The translations under genes and the position numbers were made by a program. A stretch of DNA of 64,000 bases, taken from contig RCSZ01000005.1 of NCBI GenBank assembly GCA_014898425.1, positions 2,072,501-2,136,500 of the forward strand, in the 5' to 3' direction. This stretch comes from Botryotinia globosa. Taxonomy: Eukaryota; Ascomycota; Leotiomycetes; Helotiales; Sclerotiniaceae. Below the pieces are notes generated by a model, which worked only from the letters and a program-made list of their open reading frames with translations, was not told where the DNA came from and ran no database searches. Positions 22,817-35,038 of this stretch are shown one piece after another (position 1 is the first letter of the stretch; each line of letters opens with the position of its first letter).

Positions 22817-25800
22817 ATGAATACTCAACAATTGCCACTCATGGAGATCGAAAATGATGTGTCAAGCACACCAGTCACATCTGGTAGAAGGAAATCAGGA
22901 CGCGCCGTAAAAGCACCCGAGAAATTCGTTCCAGATTTACCATCATCCGCAATTCGTTCCACAAATGCCAAAAGGAAGAGATCCGATGAAGAAGGGGAAG
23001 ATGACGCGTCAGAGGAAGAAGAAGTAGAAGTAGAAGTAGAAGAAGAGGACGAGGACGATGAATTAGAGGAAGAGAGTGCGGGGGAAGAAGAATTAAAAGA
23101 AGCTCGAAGGAAAGCCAGAACTTCCAAGAAACCTGCAGCAAAGAAACCAAAAATAAATGGCACAGCTTCACATGCCAGAGCGCCTGCTGTAAGATTGCCA
23201 AATCGACCCAAGAAAGCAAAGACAGTCGTCATAGCAGATGAGGATGCTGAAGGACTTTATGGTATGCGCCATGAGCAATTCTGATCCTATTATTAAGTCA
23301 TACTGACTTCTTTTATAGCTGATGTTTATACGAGTGGGCGACCATCCGATGAGATTGTTTCTAGCTTCCTGGATAAATATGCACAAAATGGTCCTGGAGC
23401 TGTGGCAGAATTGATAAATTTCGTATTGAAGAGTGCTGGTTGTGACCTTGTTGTCAACGAGGATGATGTTAACGATGCAGATAATGTTAATGGGAAGATT
23501 GCAGACCTTCAAGAAGAACACCAAGCAGTAAGTCTTGTCACATTTCTTGGATTTAACTATGCTGATTTATGTGGTAGCAAAATATATCCGATTATCCATT
23601 AATCTCACGAGCGAAGAATAGCCACGCCTTTCGTACCTCTTTCCTCGATTTCTTCGACTCTTTGAACAAAACAATGAATGCCTCTGGAGCACTTTATGAT
23701 GAGGACGAACCATTAATGGAAAGCATATTTCATTGGATGGCTTCCATGTCGTCTTCGAACCTGCGACCTTTCAGACATACTGCGACTGACGTTGCTTTAA
23801 CTATTGCCACTTCTACCTGTCAAGTCGCGAAGGAACAGATCGAAATCGCTGCAAGAACTTTACGTCAACTCGAAGGAGAAAAGAAAAACAAACGGCCCAA
23901 CAAAGGTAGACTGGCAGACTTTGAGAGGAAGGTTCGAGAAGGAGAAGGCAAGAAGGAGATCTTAGAAGAACGATTGAAGGATATTTTCGATACAATTTGG
24001 GTTCACAGATATCGAGATGTTGACCCGAAAATCCGGACAGAATGTATTGAAGCACTAGGCCTTTGGATTCACACCCTACCTGGTTATTGGTTCGATGGGC
24101 AATATTTACGATATCTGGGATGGATGCTTACAGATTCGGCTTCAGCTATGCGACTCGAAGTGGTTAAACAACTACAAAGAATTTTGAAGAATTCTGGCAA
24201 TGTTTCAAGAATGGGTACATTCATCGAACGATTTAGACCTCGGATTATTGAAATCGCCACAAGAGATTCGGATTCTGCTGTTCGGTCAAATGCAGTTGAT
24301 TTGGTTGACATACTTCGAAAGGGAGGAATGCTAGAACCAGATGATATTGATGTCATTGGGAAACTCATTTTCGACTCTGAACCCAAAGTACGCAAAGCCG
24401 TTGTTGCATTTTTTGTTGAGAATGTTAAAGATGTTTTCGATGAAAAAATTGAGCAACTGGGTGGAGAAGATGCCTTGGAGGAGATTTTGACAGTTGACGA
24501 TGATGATTACGATTCGCCTCGTGCTAGTTGGATTAAACTCAAGTGTCTCGCAGAAGTTCTACAAAATTATGATATTTCTGACGAGGATGAGATGCCCAAT
24601 CAAATAGATCAAGCGACTATCGAACATTACCTAGACCTTTCCGGTGGGGAATCAAGATTTACCCTTGCGGCTCAAGCATTATATGAGAAGATGCCTGAGC
24701 TCAAAGAATGGGAAGTACTGGCCGGTTACCTACTTCACGATCATTCTTCTAATCCCAAAGGCAAGGGCACCAATCGAGCATTGAGGGAATGTTTCAAACC
24801 AGAAGAGACCGAGGAGATTATTCTGCTAGAGACACTGAATGCAGTGGTCAAGCTCAATCTAAACCAACTCAGCGAGCCAGAAAAATCACGAGATAAAAAT
24901 AGGAAGAGAAATGCTAGAGCCGAATCAGCAGAGATAAAAGAGACAACAGCTCGTCATTTGGCAGATATCATTCCAAGATTACTCAAAAAATTCGGAGCTC
25001 ACCCAAAAACTGCAACTGCCGTCTTGCGTCTGGAACATTCTTTGAACCTTGGTGTCTTTCAAGAACTACGACAAGGTTCAACGGGATATGCCAAATTACT
25101 TGATGAGATCACTGCTCAATTCAGTGGCCACGCTGATAAGAATGTTCTTACTGAAGCGAGTGCAGCCATATTACATGCACGAAGTTATGAAGAGTTTGAA
25201 GATGTCACAGAAAGCAAACTCCAAACACTATGGGAGGATACCACAAACATACTTCAAAATATCAACAAAGCTGGTGAGATGTCTGTCAGAGGAGATTTTA
25301 CAGACTCAATTCTTGTAGAGCTTTCAACCAATCTTTCAAAGGTGGAAAAGCTTGCAAGTATTTCAAATTGTGTTGAAATTCTCGAAGCCGAAGTTGATAG
25401 TCAAACCCCATCTCCTATCAGTATCATTTTGGACGTCGTTGCAAGAGGTCAACTTGAGGAATCAAATCCAGATATTGATGCTCAAGAGGATGAGATAGTT
25501 ATATCGGCTATCCGTTCGGCCATGTTTTATTTCATGTGGAAAGTACATTCGTTGACAAGATCAATCTCATCAGGTGAAGAGATACCAGACGCTGATATCG
25601 ATTCTCTCAAAGATTGTCAAGAAACCTTCATTCAAAATCTTGTCGCCGCGTTATCTTCCCGAGGTACCCTTGATCCAGTTCGTTTACTTGCAACTGGTAC
25701 TCTTCTCGATCTTCACATTTTATTCGCCACTCTACGACCTCAAGCTACTGTCGTTGGACAGAAAGATCCCCAAAATCAATCCGAGAACCTCCAATCCCTT

Positions 25801-26475
25801 TTCAAACAAATCTCTCCAGAAGCTCAAACGGAATTAACCTCCATCTTTGACCATGCCGAGAAACACTATGCGAAAAAAGCCAAGAAACGTTTAGAAGAAC
25901 CAGATGATGACGAAGCTCCGGAAGATGAACCCGAAGACTCAGATGACGAAGATGAGGAAGTCACAGAACATGAACGACAAAGTGAAACTCTCAAGGCTGA
26001 ACAACAACTTTGTGAATTGACTGGAAAACTCATCTTGGCTATCCTCGCAAAAGTTATTGATGCCTCGGGACCTATGAAGGGAAAATTACGTAAACGCATT
26101 GAGAGGAATAGAAACAGATTGGGTCATAATTTCAAGGAGGTAGTTGCATATCTTGATGAACCTAAGGAAAAGGTCAAGAAAAGTCATAAGAGTAAGGCTC
26201 AACAAGCAGCAGCAGAGGCAGCTGCACTGGCAAAGAAAGAAGCTCTTAGGTTGGAATGGGAAGATGAAGATGAAGAAGAGGGAGAAGAAGATGATCCTTT
26301 TGCGGATGCTGAACCGGAAGAGGGATCAAGGGAAGACTTGAAGAGGAGAGAATTGATCGAGGATGTCAGTGGTGACGAAGAAGAAGTTGAGGGAGAAGTA
26401 GAAGGAGATGCCGACAAAAATGGTGATGTAGCTGATGAGGATGAGGATGAGGATGAAGATATGCTGGGTGATTGA
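22817..26475 (+). CDS. SCC3: Cohesin subunit Scc3/STAG (Psc3-type)
   Basis: Exons 22817-23261, 23319-23527 and 23578-26475 join in frame to 1183 residues. Scc3 binds the kleisin subunit and DNA and is needed for cohesin loading and sister-chromatid cohesion. The N-terminus has a basic nuclear patch (SGRRKSGRAVKAPEK), a long acidic run and KKPAAKKPK. The stromalin conservative domain lies at about residues 355-440 (VHRYRDVDPKIRTECIEALG and YLRYLGWMLTDS), followed by HEAT-like helices. The C-terminus is acidic with runs of Glu/Asp (DEDEDEDEDMLGD). Splice sites are GTATGC/TAG and GTAAGT/TAG; the second intron is only 50 bases. Length and order fit fungal STAG proteins. The gene is divergent from ureD with ACGCG sites upstream. 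Confidence 0.94.
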
Positions 26476-27853
26476 GAGATCGATTGGGATATTTGATTGA
26501 TTTATGACTTTTTTTCTTCTTAATTCTCCTTCTTCACCTCGCCTTTCATCTCATGTTTCCTCCTTTCTTCCGCTTGCTCTCATTGGCACTTGCGTTGCAG
26601 CGGCAAAAATTACCTAGTATTTCTATCTGTCTGTCTATCTGTCCATCTATTTCTTGTATGTATGATAGTCATCTCGCAAAAAGAAGTCATTTTGTGCTAT
26701 TTGATCTGCATCATGACAGATTCAATTCAATTTCGATTCGATTCGATTCGATATGTGCTCTGGATAGAGGAGAGCGCTGGTGATGTCGATTTTCTTGTTT
26801 ATGTGTTGAAGCTTGGTTTTCCTGGAGGGGGGTGGGGTGGAAGTTGGAACGTTGAATACCTATGTATGGATGTGATGGGAAGAGGTGATTAGATGAGATG
26901 AGATGAGATGAAGTTTACTGTACTGTGCATAGGTGCATAGATACTTGCAGTTGCAGTTGCAGTTGCATATGTGTATGTGTTTAATGAATAGGAATTTTTA
27001 TCTTTCACATTTTATGGATGGGATTTACGTGATGCATAGATGGATGCATGGATGGATGAATGAGTGCAATGGTGATGGTGATGGTGCTGGAGTGATGTTT
27101 TTTATATTTGTATTTTTTTCACGCTGATTTATTCGTGTAAGTGATACATATATGTATATATGTATGTATATATATGCACTGTGTACTTCGCATACTAGGT
27201 AGGTTTGTAGTAAATAAGAATCTAATACTATGTACCTAGGTCGTTAATTTGATTCAGTAGATCAATAGCAATATATCTTTTTGAAAAAGATCACACTCCA
27301 GAATATGAGTATTATTCTTACCCTTATTATTATCATTCGTATCCACATGAGAGGTACACATATGAACCCAATAAATTCTTCACTACAAAACCATAGGTAA
27401 ATAAAGTACATCGAATTAATAAAACCCCAATGATTCAATTCGACTCTATGAATTAAAATTACCTAGAGAGAGCAATAAAGCCATATGTATGAAGTGGTCT
27501 AGTAGAGATACTATTCCCTTGCAGTATGATTGATTGATTACCGAGTTCTGCAAATGCCATTCCATCCATTTCATTTCCCATACTTGATAAAGCGCTCTCC
27601 AACCCACCCGTCATGTGTTAATTCCATGAGAAAGACAAAACGCCTCCGAGGTATCATATTCTCATGCCATCCATTCCCACCCACCGTACCCACTGTACCC
27701 ATGAAATGTATCTGACTCGTTCTCCATTTCCTCTTCCATCGATACTCCATTTCTTATGGGCTTTCTTGACACAAAACAAGTATCTGCCTAGCCTAGCCCA
27801 GCCCAACCGAATCTGGTTTCTCCAAATTCATAACCACAATTCCAGATTTCCAC
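26476..27853. other. Intergenic region between convergent genes
   Basis: 3' flanks of SCC3 (+) and the Zn2Cys6 regulator (-). It holds short simple repeats (GATTC at 26736-26752, TGCAGT at 26946-26964, GATGGATG near 27040, TATATATG near 27155) and no convincing gene. Confidence 0.6.
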
Positions 27854-30402
27854 TTATTTTTTCAACCTCTCGAATCCCAACTTTCCCAAATTACCTCCAG
27901 CGTATTGCATTAATGGTCTTCCCTGCATAGGGAAAGGCCAAAAGAGAGGATTATCTTCTTCCCCCGCCAAACCAATACCGCGCATCATATCCGCCTCATC
28001 AACCTGTGTACAAAATTGGTTGAGAGAATTGGGAGAAGGACGAGCTTGGGCATCGAAGACATCAGGCTCTGTTGGTTCTTGGTTATCATCAGGGACTTCA
28101 ATATTCCACTTTTTAGCCAGATTACGAAGGATATTGCAGGCGCGAGCAGCAAATCCATGACAGCTAGCCATCTCTCTGAGATCTGCAATTCCTTGAGTGA
28201 CTTTCTCCACGCCGGTCTTTGCATTGCCAAGTGTTACGAGATGGGTAATACTTGAGGCGAGGATAAAGTGTGGTACAAAAGAGGGAGTACGCCTCAGCGT
28301 GTAAAGTTGAGCGTAGGAGCTGGTGAGGGCAGAAATTGCATCTGCAGCTTGATTGCAAACATCACGAGGCGAAACTCCCGATCCGATCAGAGCAAGTTTG
28401 ATAAAGGGGCGGAACAAAAGTAAGATGGCATAGTGATAGTACATACTAGGAATACCTCGTTAACACGTGACTTTTTATTACACACGGCCTACCGTGAGAC
28501 TTACTGTGAGAATAATACAGATGGTGTAAAGTTATGTCCTAAACGTAGCGCGGCAGGAATCGAGTCATACCATCGGAGAAAGTTGGTATATAATTTGAGC
28601 AAAGAATTGCTGTTGACATTGGAGCCAGGGGCATAGAAAAGATACAAAGATTGGTGAACTAGTTCAGAAAGCTCACAAAAAGTTGCGTATACACTTCTAA
28701 TATTCGATGGTTGAGTACAATTACGTTCAAGCGGTGCTCCTAGGTGTGTCAGCAAGAGTATCCCAAAGTAAATATGATCGTAAAGAATTTACCATCATCT
28801 GTATATGGAATCCAAGCAGATGCTTCAATTGAACTGACTATTGCTGGTTTTACATTCAACTTGGTGATATGTGAGAACAGAGGTACTCGCCCAATAGTCA
28901 ATGACCAGGCTCTATATTCTGTCAGCATTTACTCATCAGAACACCCATAGATAAATCCATGCCTAAACTCGATCGAAAATAGAATCCAAACTTACTGGTC
29001 TAAGGAGAAGGCTCCCCAAAATGTGGCTAACCGCACGGCTTGTGATCCCTCCACTGGTTCACTAGGTAACTGCCCCTCTGCTTCAAGATGAAGACCCATC
29101 TCAATTGCCAATCGAAGTGATTGCCCTGAAAGATAAATGCTTGCACTGGAGCGACCTCCACTAGCCTCTCTAATTGCCATCAGACCCAATGCTTGAATTG
29201 TTGTTAAGGAATGTTGATCTTTTTCCAATTTAAGCAAACGAGTAGCTTCGGCAAAAAAATGTCCACCAGCAGTACCACTATCGTGAGGATCAGTTCTTGC
29301 ATTTACATTAGCAGAGAATCGACATCCTAAAGCCAATATCGCATTCACCAGTAGCTCACTACAATGCTCCGTTTTTCCGGTCTTATAATCATGAAGAAAA
29401 TGCTCCTTGCTCAAAGAGGCAAATGTGGGATATTCCCAACAAAAGTATAGTGCCATAAGATGGTCTACGAATTCAGAATCCGATGTGACTTTAGTCCATG
29501 ACGCGGGTGGAACGGTGGGACTATCTTCCCGTAACGAACCAATTCCTTGACCGAGAATCGTTTCTTGACCTTGACCTCTAGCATACAGTACTGTACTATT
29601 CGGAGTTGAATGATTGGATGCTTCCTCCGGCCAGGTACCCCCAATTGCCGGATGATCATAATTCTCAGGCAGATTAACAGGTTCTGTTTGCCAATTCATC
29701 AGGTCATCACCAGCTGCAATACCGGATGATATGTTGTGAGTATCAGGCCATTGATTCCACATTCCTTGCATTTCCCCATGTTGAAAGTCGACAGTTGGTC
29801 CTTGTAAACCACTTCTTCCCCATGATGTGAATGGAGCCGTTATGATTCCTCTAACCGGCCTGAGCGCATTCCCGATTGCTTGATGATCTGTAAAACTTGT
29901 ATATGTCGTGATGTTTCCTCCTTCAGCCGATGAAACCTGCGATGGAGTTTGCAAATTGTCCGCAATGCTTTTCAATCCTTCCCCTTGTCGAAGTCGATCG
30001 ATTACTTGCGCGGTTTGATCTTGTGAAGCGATAGCAGCAAGCACACGTTCACTTTGTTGTTGATAAGCCTTTAAGTGTTCGATTTCCGATCTCATATTCT
30101 CTTTTGATTGACGTACGGGAACTTCGTATACACATTCGACGTTCTTTTGAGATGCACATCTTGCGCAAGGAGTTTCGCCATCACACTATAAAATCAAAAA
30201 TGTTAGCATTGACAAAAGACACTATTTGAGAACTTGAGTGAAGGCAATAAAGCTTGAATTGATAGAAATAGATACTGTAAATAGATACCTTTGCACGCTT
30301 CTTTCTACATTCTGTGCAAGCATTTGGAGTCACAATACCAAGACCCCGCCGCCTCTTTGGATTGACTGTGTCCCTGTCCTTGTCCTTGTCTCTGTCGTCC
30401 AT
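27854..30402 (-). CDS. Zn2Cys6 transcription factor with fungal-specific TF domain
   Basis: Five exons (30402-30289, 30185-28996, 28911-28793, 28739-28505, 28445-27854) join in frame to 749 residues. The binuclear zinc cluster has Cys29, 32, 39, 45, 48 and 56 (CTECRKKRAK, then CDGETPCARC after the first intron), preceded by a basic KRRRG patch. A coiled-coil linker follows (KENMRSEIEHLKAYQQQ). The middle homology region appears at about 240-435, with LFCW-like YFCWEYPTF, LVNAILALGCRFS and the signature FSLDQAWSLTIGRVPLFSH split by an intron. The pattern resembles the NIT-4-type subgroup of C6 factors, but the target pathway cannot be read from sequence. The acceptor of exon 3 was moved to TATAG because the nearer CAG would create a stop. 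Confidence 0.9.
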
Positions 30403-31002
30403 TCTGAATTTCTGTGCGAAGGCAGTGATGTGATGTGATATTATTCGTAATTGTTGTTGATCTTGATGTTGACCAGAACGATCAATCGCATGTTCTGTTG
30501 TGAAGGTTGTTGAATTCTCGATGAAGAGTTATGAACATTAACATGACCGTGAAGAGAGTTGAAGTTCCGGAACCCTTGAAAGATGATGAATGCAGGGTTT
30601 CGTTGGAAGATCAAGTCGTTACCTAGGCTGGGCTGGTATATTTATGCTTTTCCCCTGTAATGTCCTGTTTTCGAGTCAAAAAAAGTTACTAGTAAGTATT
30701 GGCGCCAGTATTGTTTATCTTATTTTGAAGAGAGACTAGGTGGGGAGGAAGGTAATTGTTAGCAAGCTATGGCGGGGAGTAAACGCCCAATGACGTCATA
30801 TGAGATTACAAAAGGTAGAGTGAAGAAAAAAAGTCTGAGCACATCTGGCTGGGCTACTCCATGTAATAAATAAAGTATATGATAGGATCTTTACAATTGT
30901 AGGAAAAGATTCAAGAATTGACAAGACTCGATCTCATGCTCATGCAATGAATAAAGGGAAGTCCAAGGAAATACCGTGGAAACTACTAGGTATTACTTGA
31001 AT

Positions 31003-31126
31003 TATCTATTATCTATTATCTAGTATCTAGTATCTAGTATCTAGTATCTAGTATCTAGTATCTAATATCTAATATCTAATATTTAACATCTAGTATTCAA
31101 TATCTAGTATCTAGTATTTATAGTAT
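31003..31126. repeat. Heptamer minisatellite, left arm (TATCTAG/TATCTAA)
   Basis: About 17 tandem copies of a 7-base unit: TATCTAT, then TATCTAG, then TATCTAA, ending in ATTTAACATCTAG and further TATCTAG. It abuts the MITE-like element on its left side. Confidence 0.9.
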
Positions 31127-31129
31127 TTA

Positions 31130-31554
31130 GGGCTTGTTCGGATCGACCTGTTTTTAATATTAGAACTAATATATTAATCATATTAGATTTAATATTACTT
31201 TTATCAAGTACAATATTAAACCTAATATATATTAATTTAAATAAATATATTTATTAAATATAAGATTAGATTTAATAAAATATTAAATTTAATAATCTTA
31301 AAATAACAAATACATCAATTTTCCTCAATTTTTTATACAATAATTAACAATAATTTTTAAAATATTATAAAACAAATATATTTTAAAAAAACACAATACC
31401 TCCTTCATTTTCATATATTCTAATATTATTTCAAATATATTAGCCTTAATCAAATATATTTAATATATATTAACTTCAATATTTCAATTACCCTTATTAT
31501 TTTATTATTATTAAAGATTTCATTAAATAAAACAAAATCGATTCGAACGGGCCC
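31130..31554. mobile_element. Tourist-like (PIF/Harbinger) MITE, AT-rich
   Basis: A 425-base non-coding element. Its left end begins GGGCTTGTTCGGATCGA; the reverse complement of its right end begins GGGCCCGTTCGAATCGA. The two termini match at about 21 of 27 positions and every mismatch I see is a C/T or G/A change. TTA flanks both sides (31127-31129 and 31555-31557), the 3-base target duplication typical of PIF/Harbinger elements, whose termini also commonly start GGGC...GTT. The interior is extremely AT-rich with no reading frame. It sits inside a heptamer minisatellite. Confidence 0.8.
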
Positions 31555-31797
31555 TTAGTATTTAGTATTTAGTATTTAGTATTTAGTATTTAGTATTTAG
31601 TATTTAGTATTTAGTATTTAGTATTTAGTATTTAGTATTTAGTATTTAGTATTTAGTATTTAGTATTTAGTATTTAGTATTTAGTATTTAGTATTTAGTA
31701 TTTAGTATTTAGTATTTAGTATTTAGTATTTAGTATTTAGTATCTAATATCTAATATCTAATATCTAATATCTAATATCTAATATCTAATATTTAAC
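31555..31797. repeat. Heptamer minisatellite, right arm (TTTAGTA/TCTAATA)
   Basis: About 26 near-perfect tandem copies of TTTAGTA (31555-31740) followed by about seven TCTAATA units and then ATTTAACAT. The same terminal block, TCTAATA units plus ATTTAACAT, also occurs left of the MITE at about 31061-31089, so the two arms are related by duplication. Confidence 0.92.
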
Positions 31798-32168
31798 ATG
31801 AATAATAAGCACAATGCATAATACAGTGCATTAGAAGTTGATAATAAAGAGTGATAAAACCCAGCCTCGAGCCAGCCCAGTAATAAAAACGCCAGCAAAA
31901 GCTACCATGAACATCACGTGAGATTCGATTATGATTGCGATGTCAGCATTTCGAGGTTGCCGTTGACAGCATGTTGATTGATATGAACAGTTCTCCGTAA
32001 GATAAGATTACCCGAGGCACGTGTTGAGGTTATTTAGTCTTGAGCTACCTAATATTTCTCATGCTCTCCTTCCCATGCTTCATCCGCTCCCAGGAGTTCA
32101 ACACCACCCAAAAAGTCTTCAAGTGTATTACCATTCCCAAAGTCAATCATTTCATACCACGGTGAAAA

Positions 32169-33611
32169 ATGAATACCACGGAAAAAGAGTTGGTTTCACA
32201 ACCTCGTCATCTGGGTGATCGATTGACTATTCAAAAACCGCTATCGAGAAGAGGTAGAGGTCCAGGATTATTAATCCTAACACCAGAAAGTTACACATCA
32301 CGAACGGATCGAAAGACACTTGATCCAGAGCCCATTCAAAAATGGGCAGAAGAAAGTTTTGTTGTCGTGAATGTTACAATTCCCAAGGATACATTGAAAG
32401 CTGGTGATGTTGATTTGCAAGCTTACCTGGAGTCGGGTATAAAAGCTCTAAAGTCTTCACCAGAATGTACTGATTCTGATAAAGTGGGACTCATTAGTAT
32501 GTTTCCATGTTGATTTGTGCCCAGTACAATGTACAGATCACGTACGTTGCGTAGCTGACAATATGTTTTCTCATTTAGTCTATGCTGAAAACTTGGATGA
32601 AAACATCCACACTGATTCTGTCTTGAACTTGTTACTCGATGAAGTATTCTCGGTCGCAATTTTCTTCACTAATGATACCAAACAACTGACTGCAAAACTT
32701 ACTCATAAATCTGTACCTCCATTGATGGTTCACAGCTCCTCTGCCTTACAAGGTCCACAATTGAGAAGCGAAGACATCTCTCATGTATATGCCACAACAA
32801 AGACGACAAACTTTATCCTCCCCAGTCATAATCACTATGATCCAGGGAACGCGGGTGTGGCGCATACAAGAAGTCTTAGTTTCATCAAAAAACACCTAGG
32901 TGGACCTATCTTTGATATTGAAGCTATTTGGGATGAGCATACACTTTATGAATTTGGTGAACGGAATGTTGGGAAAACAATGGGTACTATGGTTGATCAA
33001 CCATATGTAAATCATATTCCAACAGTATGTGATCCAGTGACTGCTTGATCTTTATACTAATACTTTTTACCCTAGATGACTGGTGGGATTGGAAGAGGAC
33101 CTCTAACAGATTTTTATACTAATCACTTCGTCTTTAATAATCCGGAAGATACGAAGCTCGAACTTGTTAGCAGGACTGTTGGTGTTGACCGAGTTATTGA
33201 TGAATTTGTTTTCAGTTTTACGCATGATAGAGTGATAGATTGGATGTGAGTCACATTCAAAATGTGAAATGAACTTTGAATTGACATTCTGACAGCCTCC
33301 CTGGAGTCCCGCCAACTCACAAATATGCACGAATTCCATTCACCTCTGTTGTGAATGTTCGTGGTGATCGTTTATACCATGAACATATTGCCTGGGATCA
33401 AGCCACTGCCCTCCGTCAGCTCGGTCTCTTACCCGAGTATCTTCCATTCCCATATCCTCTGCCAGATGGCCGATTGCCTGCCAAGGGAAAGCGATTCGAA
33501 TATCGAGTTCCAACTGCCGGTGTAGAAACTGCTCAGAAGTTGATCGATGAGAGTAGTGTAGCGAGTAACGGATTATTTGGGTTTGACATTCGAGAAGTGG
33601 ATGATGTATGA
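32169..33611 (+). CDS. Dienelactone-hydrolase-like protein with SnoaL-like C-domain
   Basis: Exons 32169-32496, 32579-33024, 33076-33245 and 33296-33611 join to 419 residues. The first about 250 residues follow the alpha/beta-hydrolase layout of the carboxymethylenebutenolidase/dienelactone hydrolase family (GPGLLILTPES, VPPLMVHSS, LPSHNHYDPGNAG). The rest is an NTF2/SnoaL-like half (PLTDFYTNHFVFNNPEDT, IPFTSVVNVRGDRLYHEHIA, WDQATALRQLGLLPEYLPFP). The usual GxCxGG nucleophile elbow is not present: the corresponding strand reads KVGLI and continues IYAENLDEN across the first intron. Canonical dienelactone hydrolysis is therefore doubtful. Start: the ATG at 32169 is in frame with exon 1; an upstream frame at 32021 is in another phase. 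Fungal homologues carry the carboxymethylenebutenolidase label. Confidence 0.88.
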
Positions 33612-34041
33612 AGAACATCATGTTCTAATTGGACCTTGAAAATCGACTTTGGAGGCTGATTGGCTTCCGATATAGCTGAGAGTTGCACAGCAAGGGATGT
33701 ATACCGCAAGGACTGCGTCTAATAAAGTACGATTTAGTTTGAACATCGATGCATGAATGGAAGTTGATTCACCGAAGTTCAAATATAAAAGGGATTGTTA
33801 TTTGGCTTTCCATTTCTTGGACCGATTTTGCCTCTACATTCACCCTCTCATTCGAATAACACTCGCCTATAAACTGATGATTTACCGGATCGGGTTCTGG
33901 AACTTCGTATGAACCCGTGTTGTTAGTCTTTCTTGTGAGAAGTGTTAGCGTCGTACTTTTGTTCTATGTCAGACTACGATTTGCAAATGATTTTTCACTT
34001 AGCGCCAGATCATCAGTTGCACTAGTAGAGTATGATAGTAT

Positions 34042-34327
34042 CTAGAGTTTCTGTTGGTAGAACGCTATATTCATTCTTTTCTTTGTCGCTATTCTAAGCA
34101 TTGATCCTTCAATTTTGTTTTCTTCCACCAATTCTAGCTTGACTTTACAGCGCGCAGTTGACTGCTCTGATACCTTATCTTGCGCGAATCCCATTACTTG
34201 TTGATTTCTTCTCGATATTGGAGATACTATACCGCCGTAAAAATTACGGAGAAGATCATTACACCCCTCTTGCAAATCCAGACGCAGACCTTGAATGTCT
34301 ACGTTTTGAATGCATGGCCGCTCGATT
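34042..34327 (-). pseudogene. Protein-like exon or gene remnant, unknown
   Basis: From a possible TAG acceptor at 34328-34329 the minus strand is open for about 95 codons to a stop at 34042, containing LRLDLQEGCNDLLRNFYGG and RRNQQVMGFAQDKVSE. Helix-forming and charged residues are arranged like coiled coil. No ATG precedes it in frame and no upstream exon was found. It may be the last exon of a decayed gene of the fungal N-terminal helical-domain type; that family hint is weak. Confidence 0.3.
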
Positions 34328-35038
34328 CTAGATCACTGCTTACACTCTCCAAATAAAATCTGGCACGGCGTCACATCTACCGTGGTTGATAATTTAACTT
34401 GTGTCTGTGTCTTCTCTAGACCCTTGTTGAAGAGTGTAATCACAACCTCTTTGAGTTTGAATCACTCTTATTAAAAAATGATATCAGGTAAGAGTTATTG
34501 ATACCAAGCATCATTTACTCTAACTGTACCACAGAATTGAATGGTGATTCACGAGAAAGCATGCTGATTCTCTCCCATTCAAGCGCTCGTGAAGAGAAAT
34601 TATAAAACTGGGAATCAGCAAATGATTCCGGTATTCGAGTATTTGACATCATAAAGTTAGGCCTGGTGATCGAGCTTGGCATTTATGATTCAAGAACTGC
34701 CTATTTCCATTCAGTTCTCACATCGTTTTCTAGCCATTCTATGCACAGTGCTATGGTTATAGATATGCCTCTCTTTTCCATTATGTTGATCTTCCTCTAT
34801 CTTCTATCAAACTACAAACTGGAAGCCCAAATCTTAAGACAACGAGCTACAAATCGCCGCACGATATCCATTATTAAACTACCCCAACCCACAACCCACG
34901 ATACCAAATAACAAATCTATCATACATAAAATATAACTAACTCATCCAATATACCTACATCAAAACTCTTCTACTCTCGGGCCTCTACTTCAAACACCAC
35001 ACTCATATCGTCGTCACATTACATCACATCATATCATC

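Larger units (their letters stand above)
30403..32168. other. Intergenic region with minisatellite and MITE
   Basis: Divergent spacer between the Zn2Cys6 gene (-) and the dienelactone-hydrolase-like gene (+). Bases 31003-31797 are taken up by heptamer arrays and a 425-base inverted-repeat element, both listed separately. The remaining flanks show no gene. Confidence 0.7.

Noticed and set aside
31003..31797. Possible CRISPR-like array
   Set aside because: Contiguous 7-base tandem units without spacers in a eukaryote; it is a minisatellite.
32021..32218. Upstream start for the dienelactone-hydrolase-like gene
   Set aside because: The 65-codon frame is out of phase with exon 1 and has no splice site that would join it; the ATG at 32169 is simpler.
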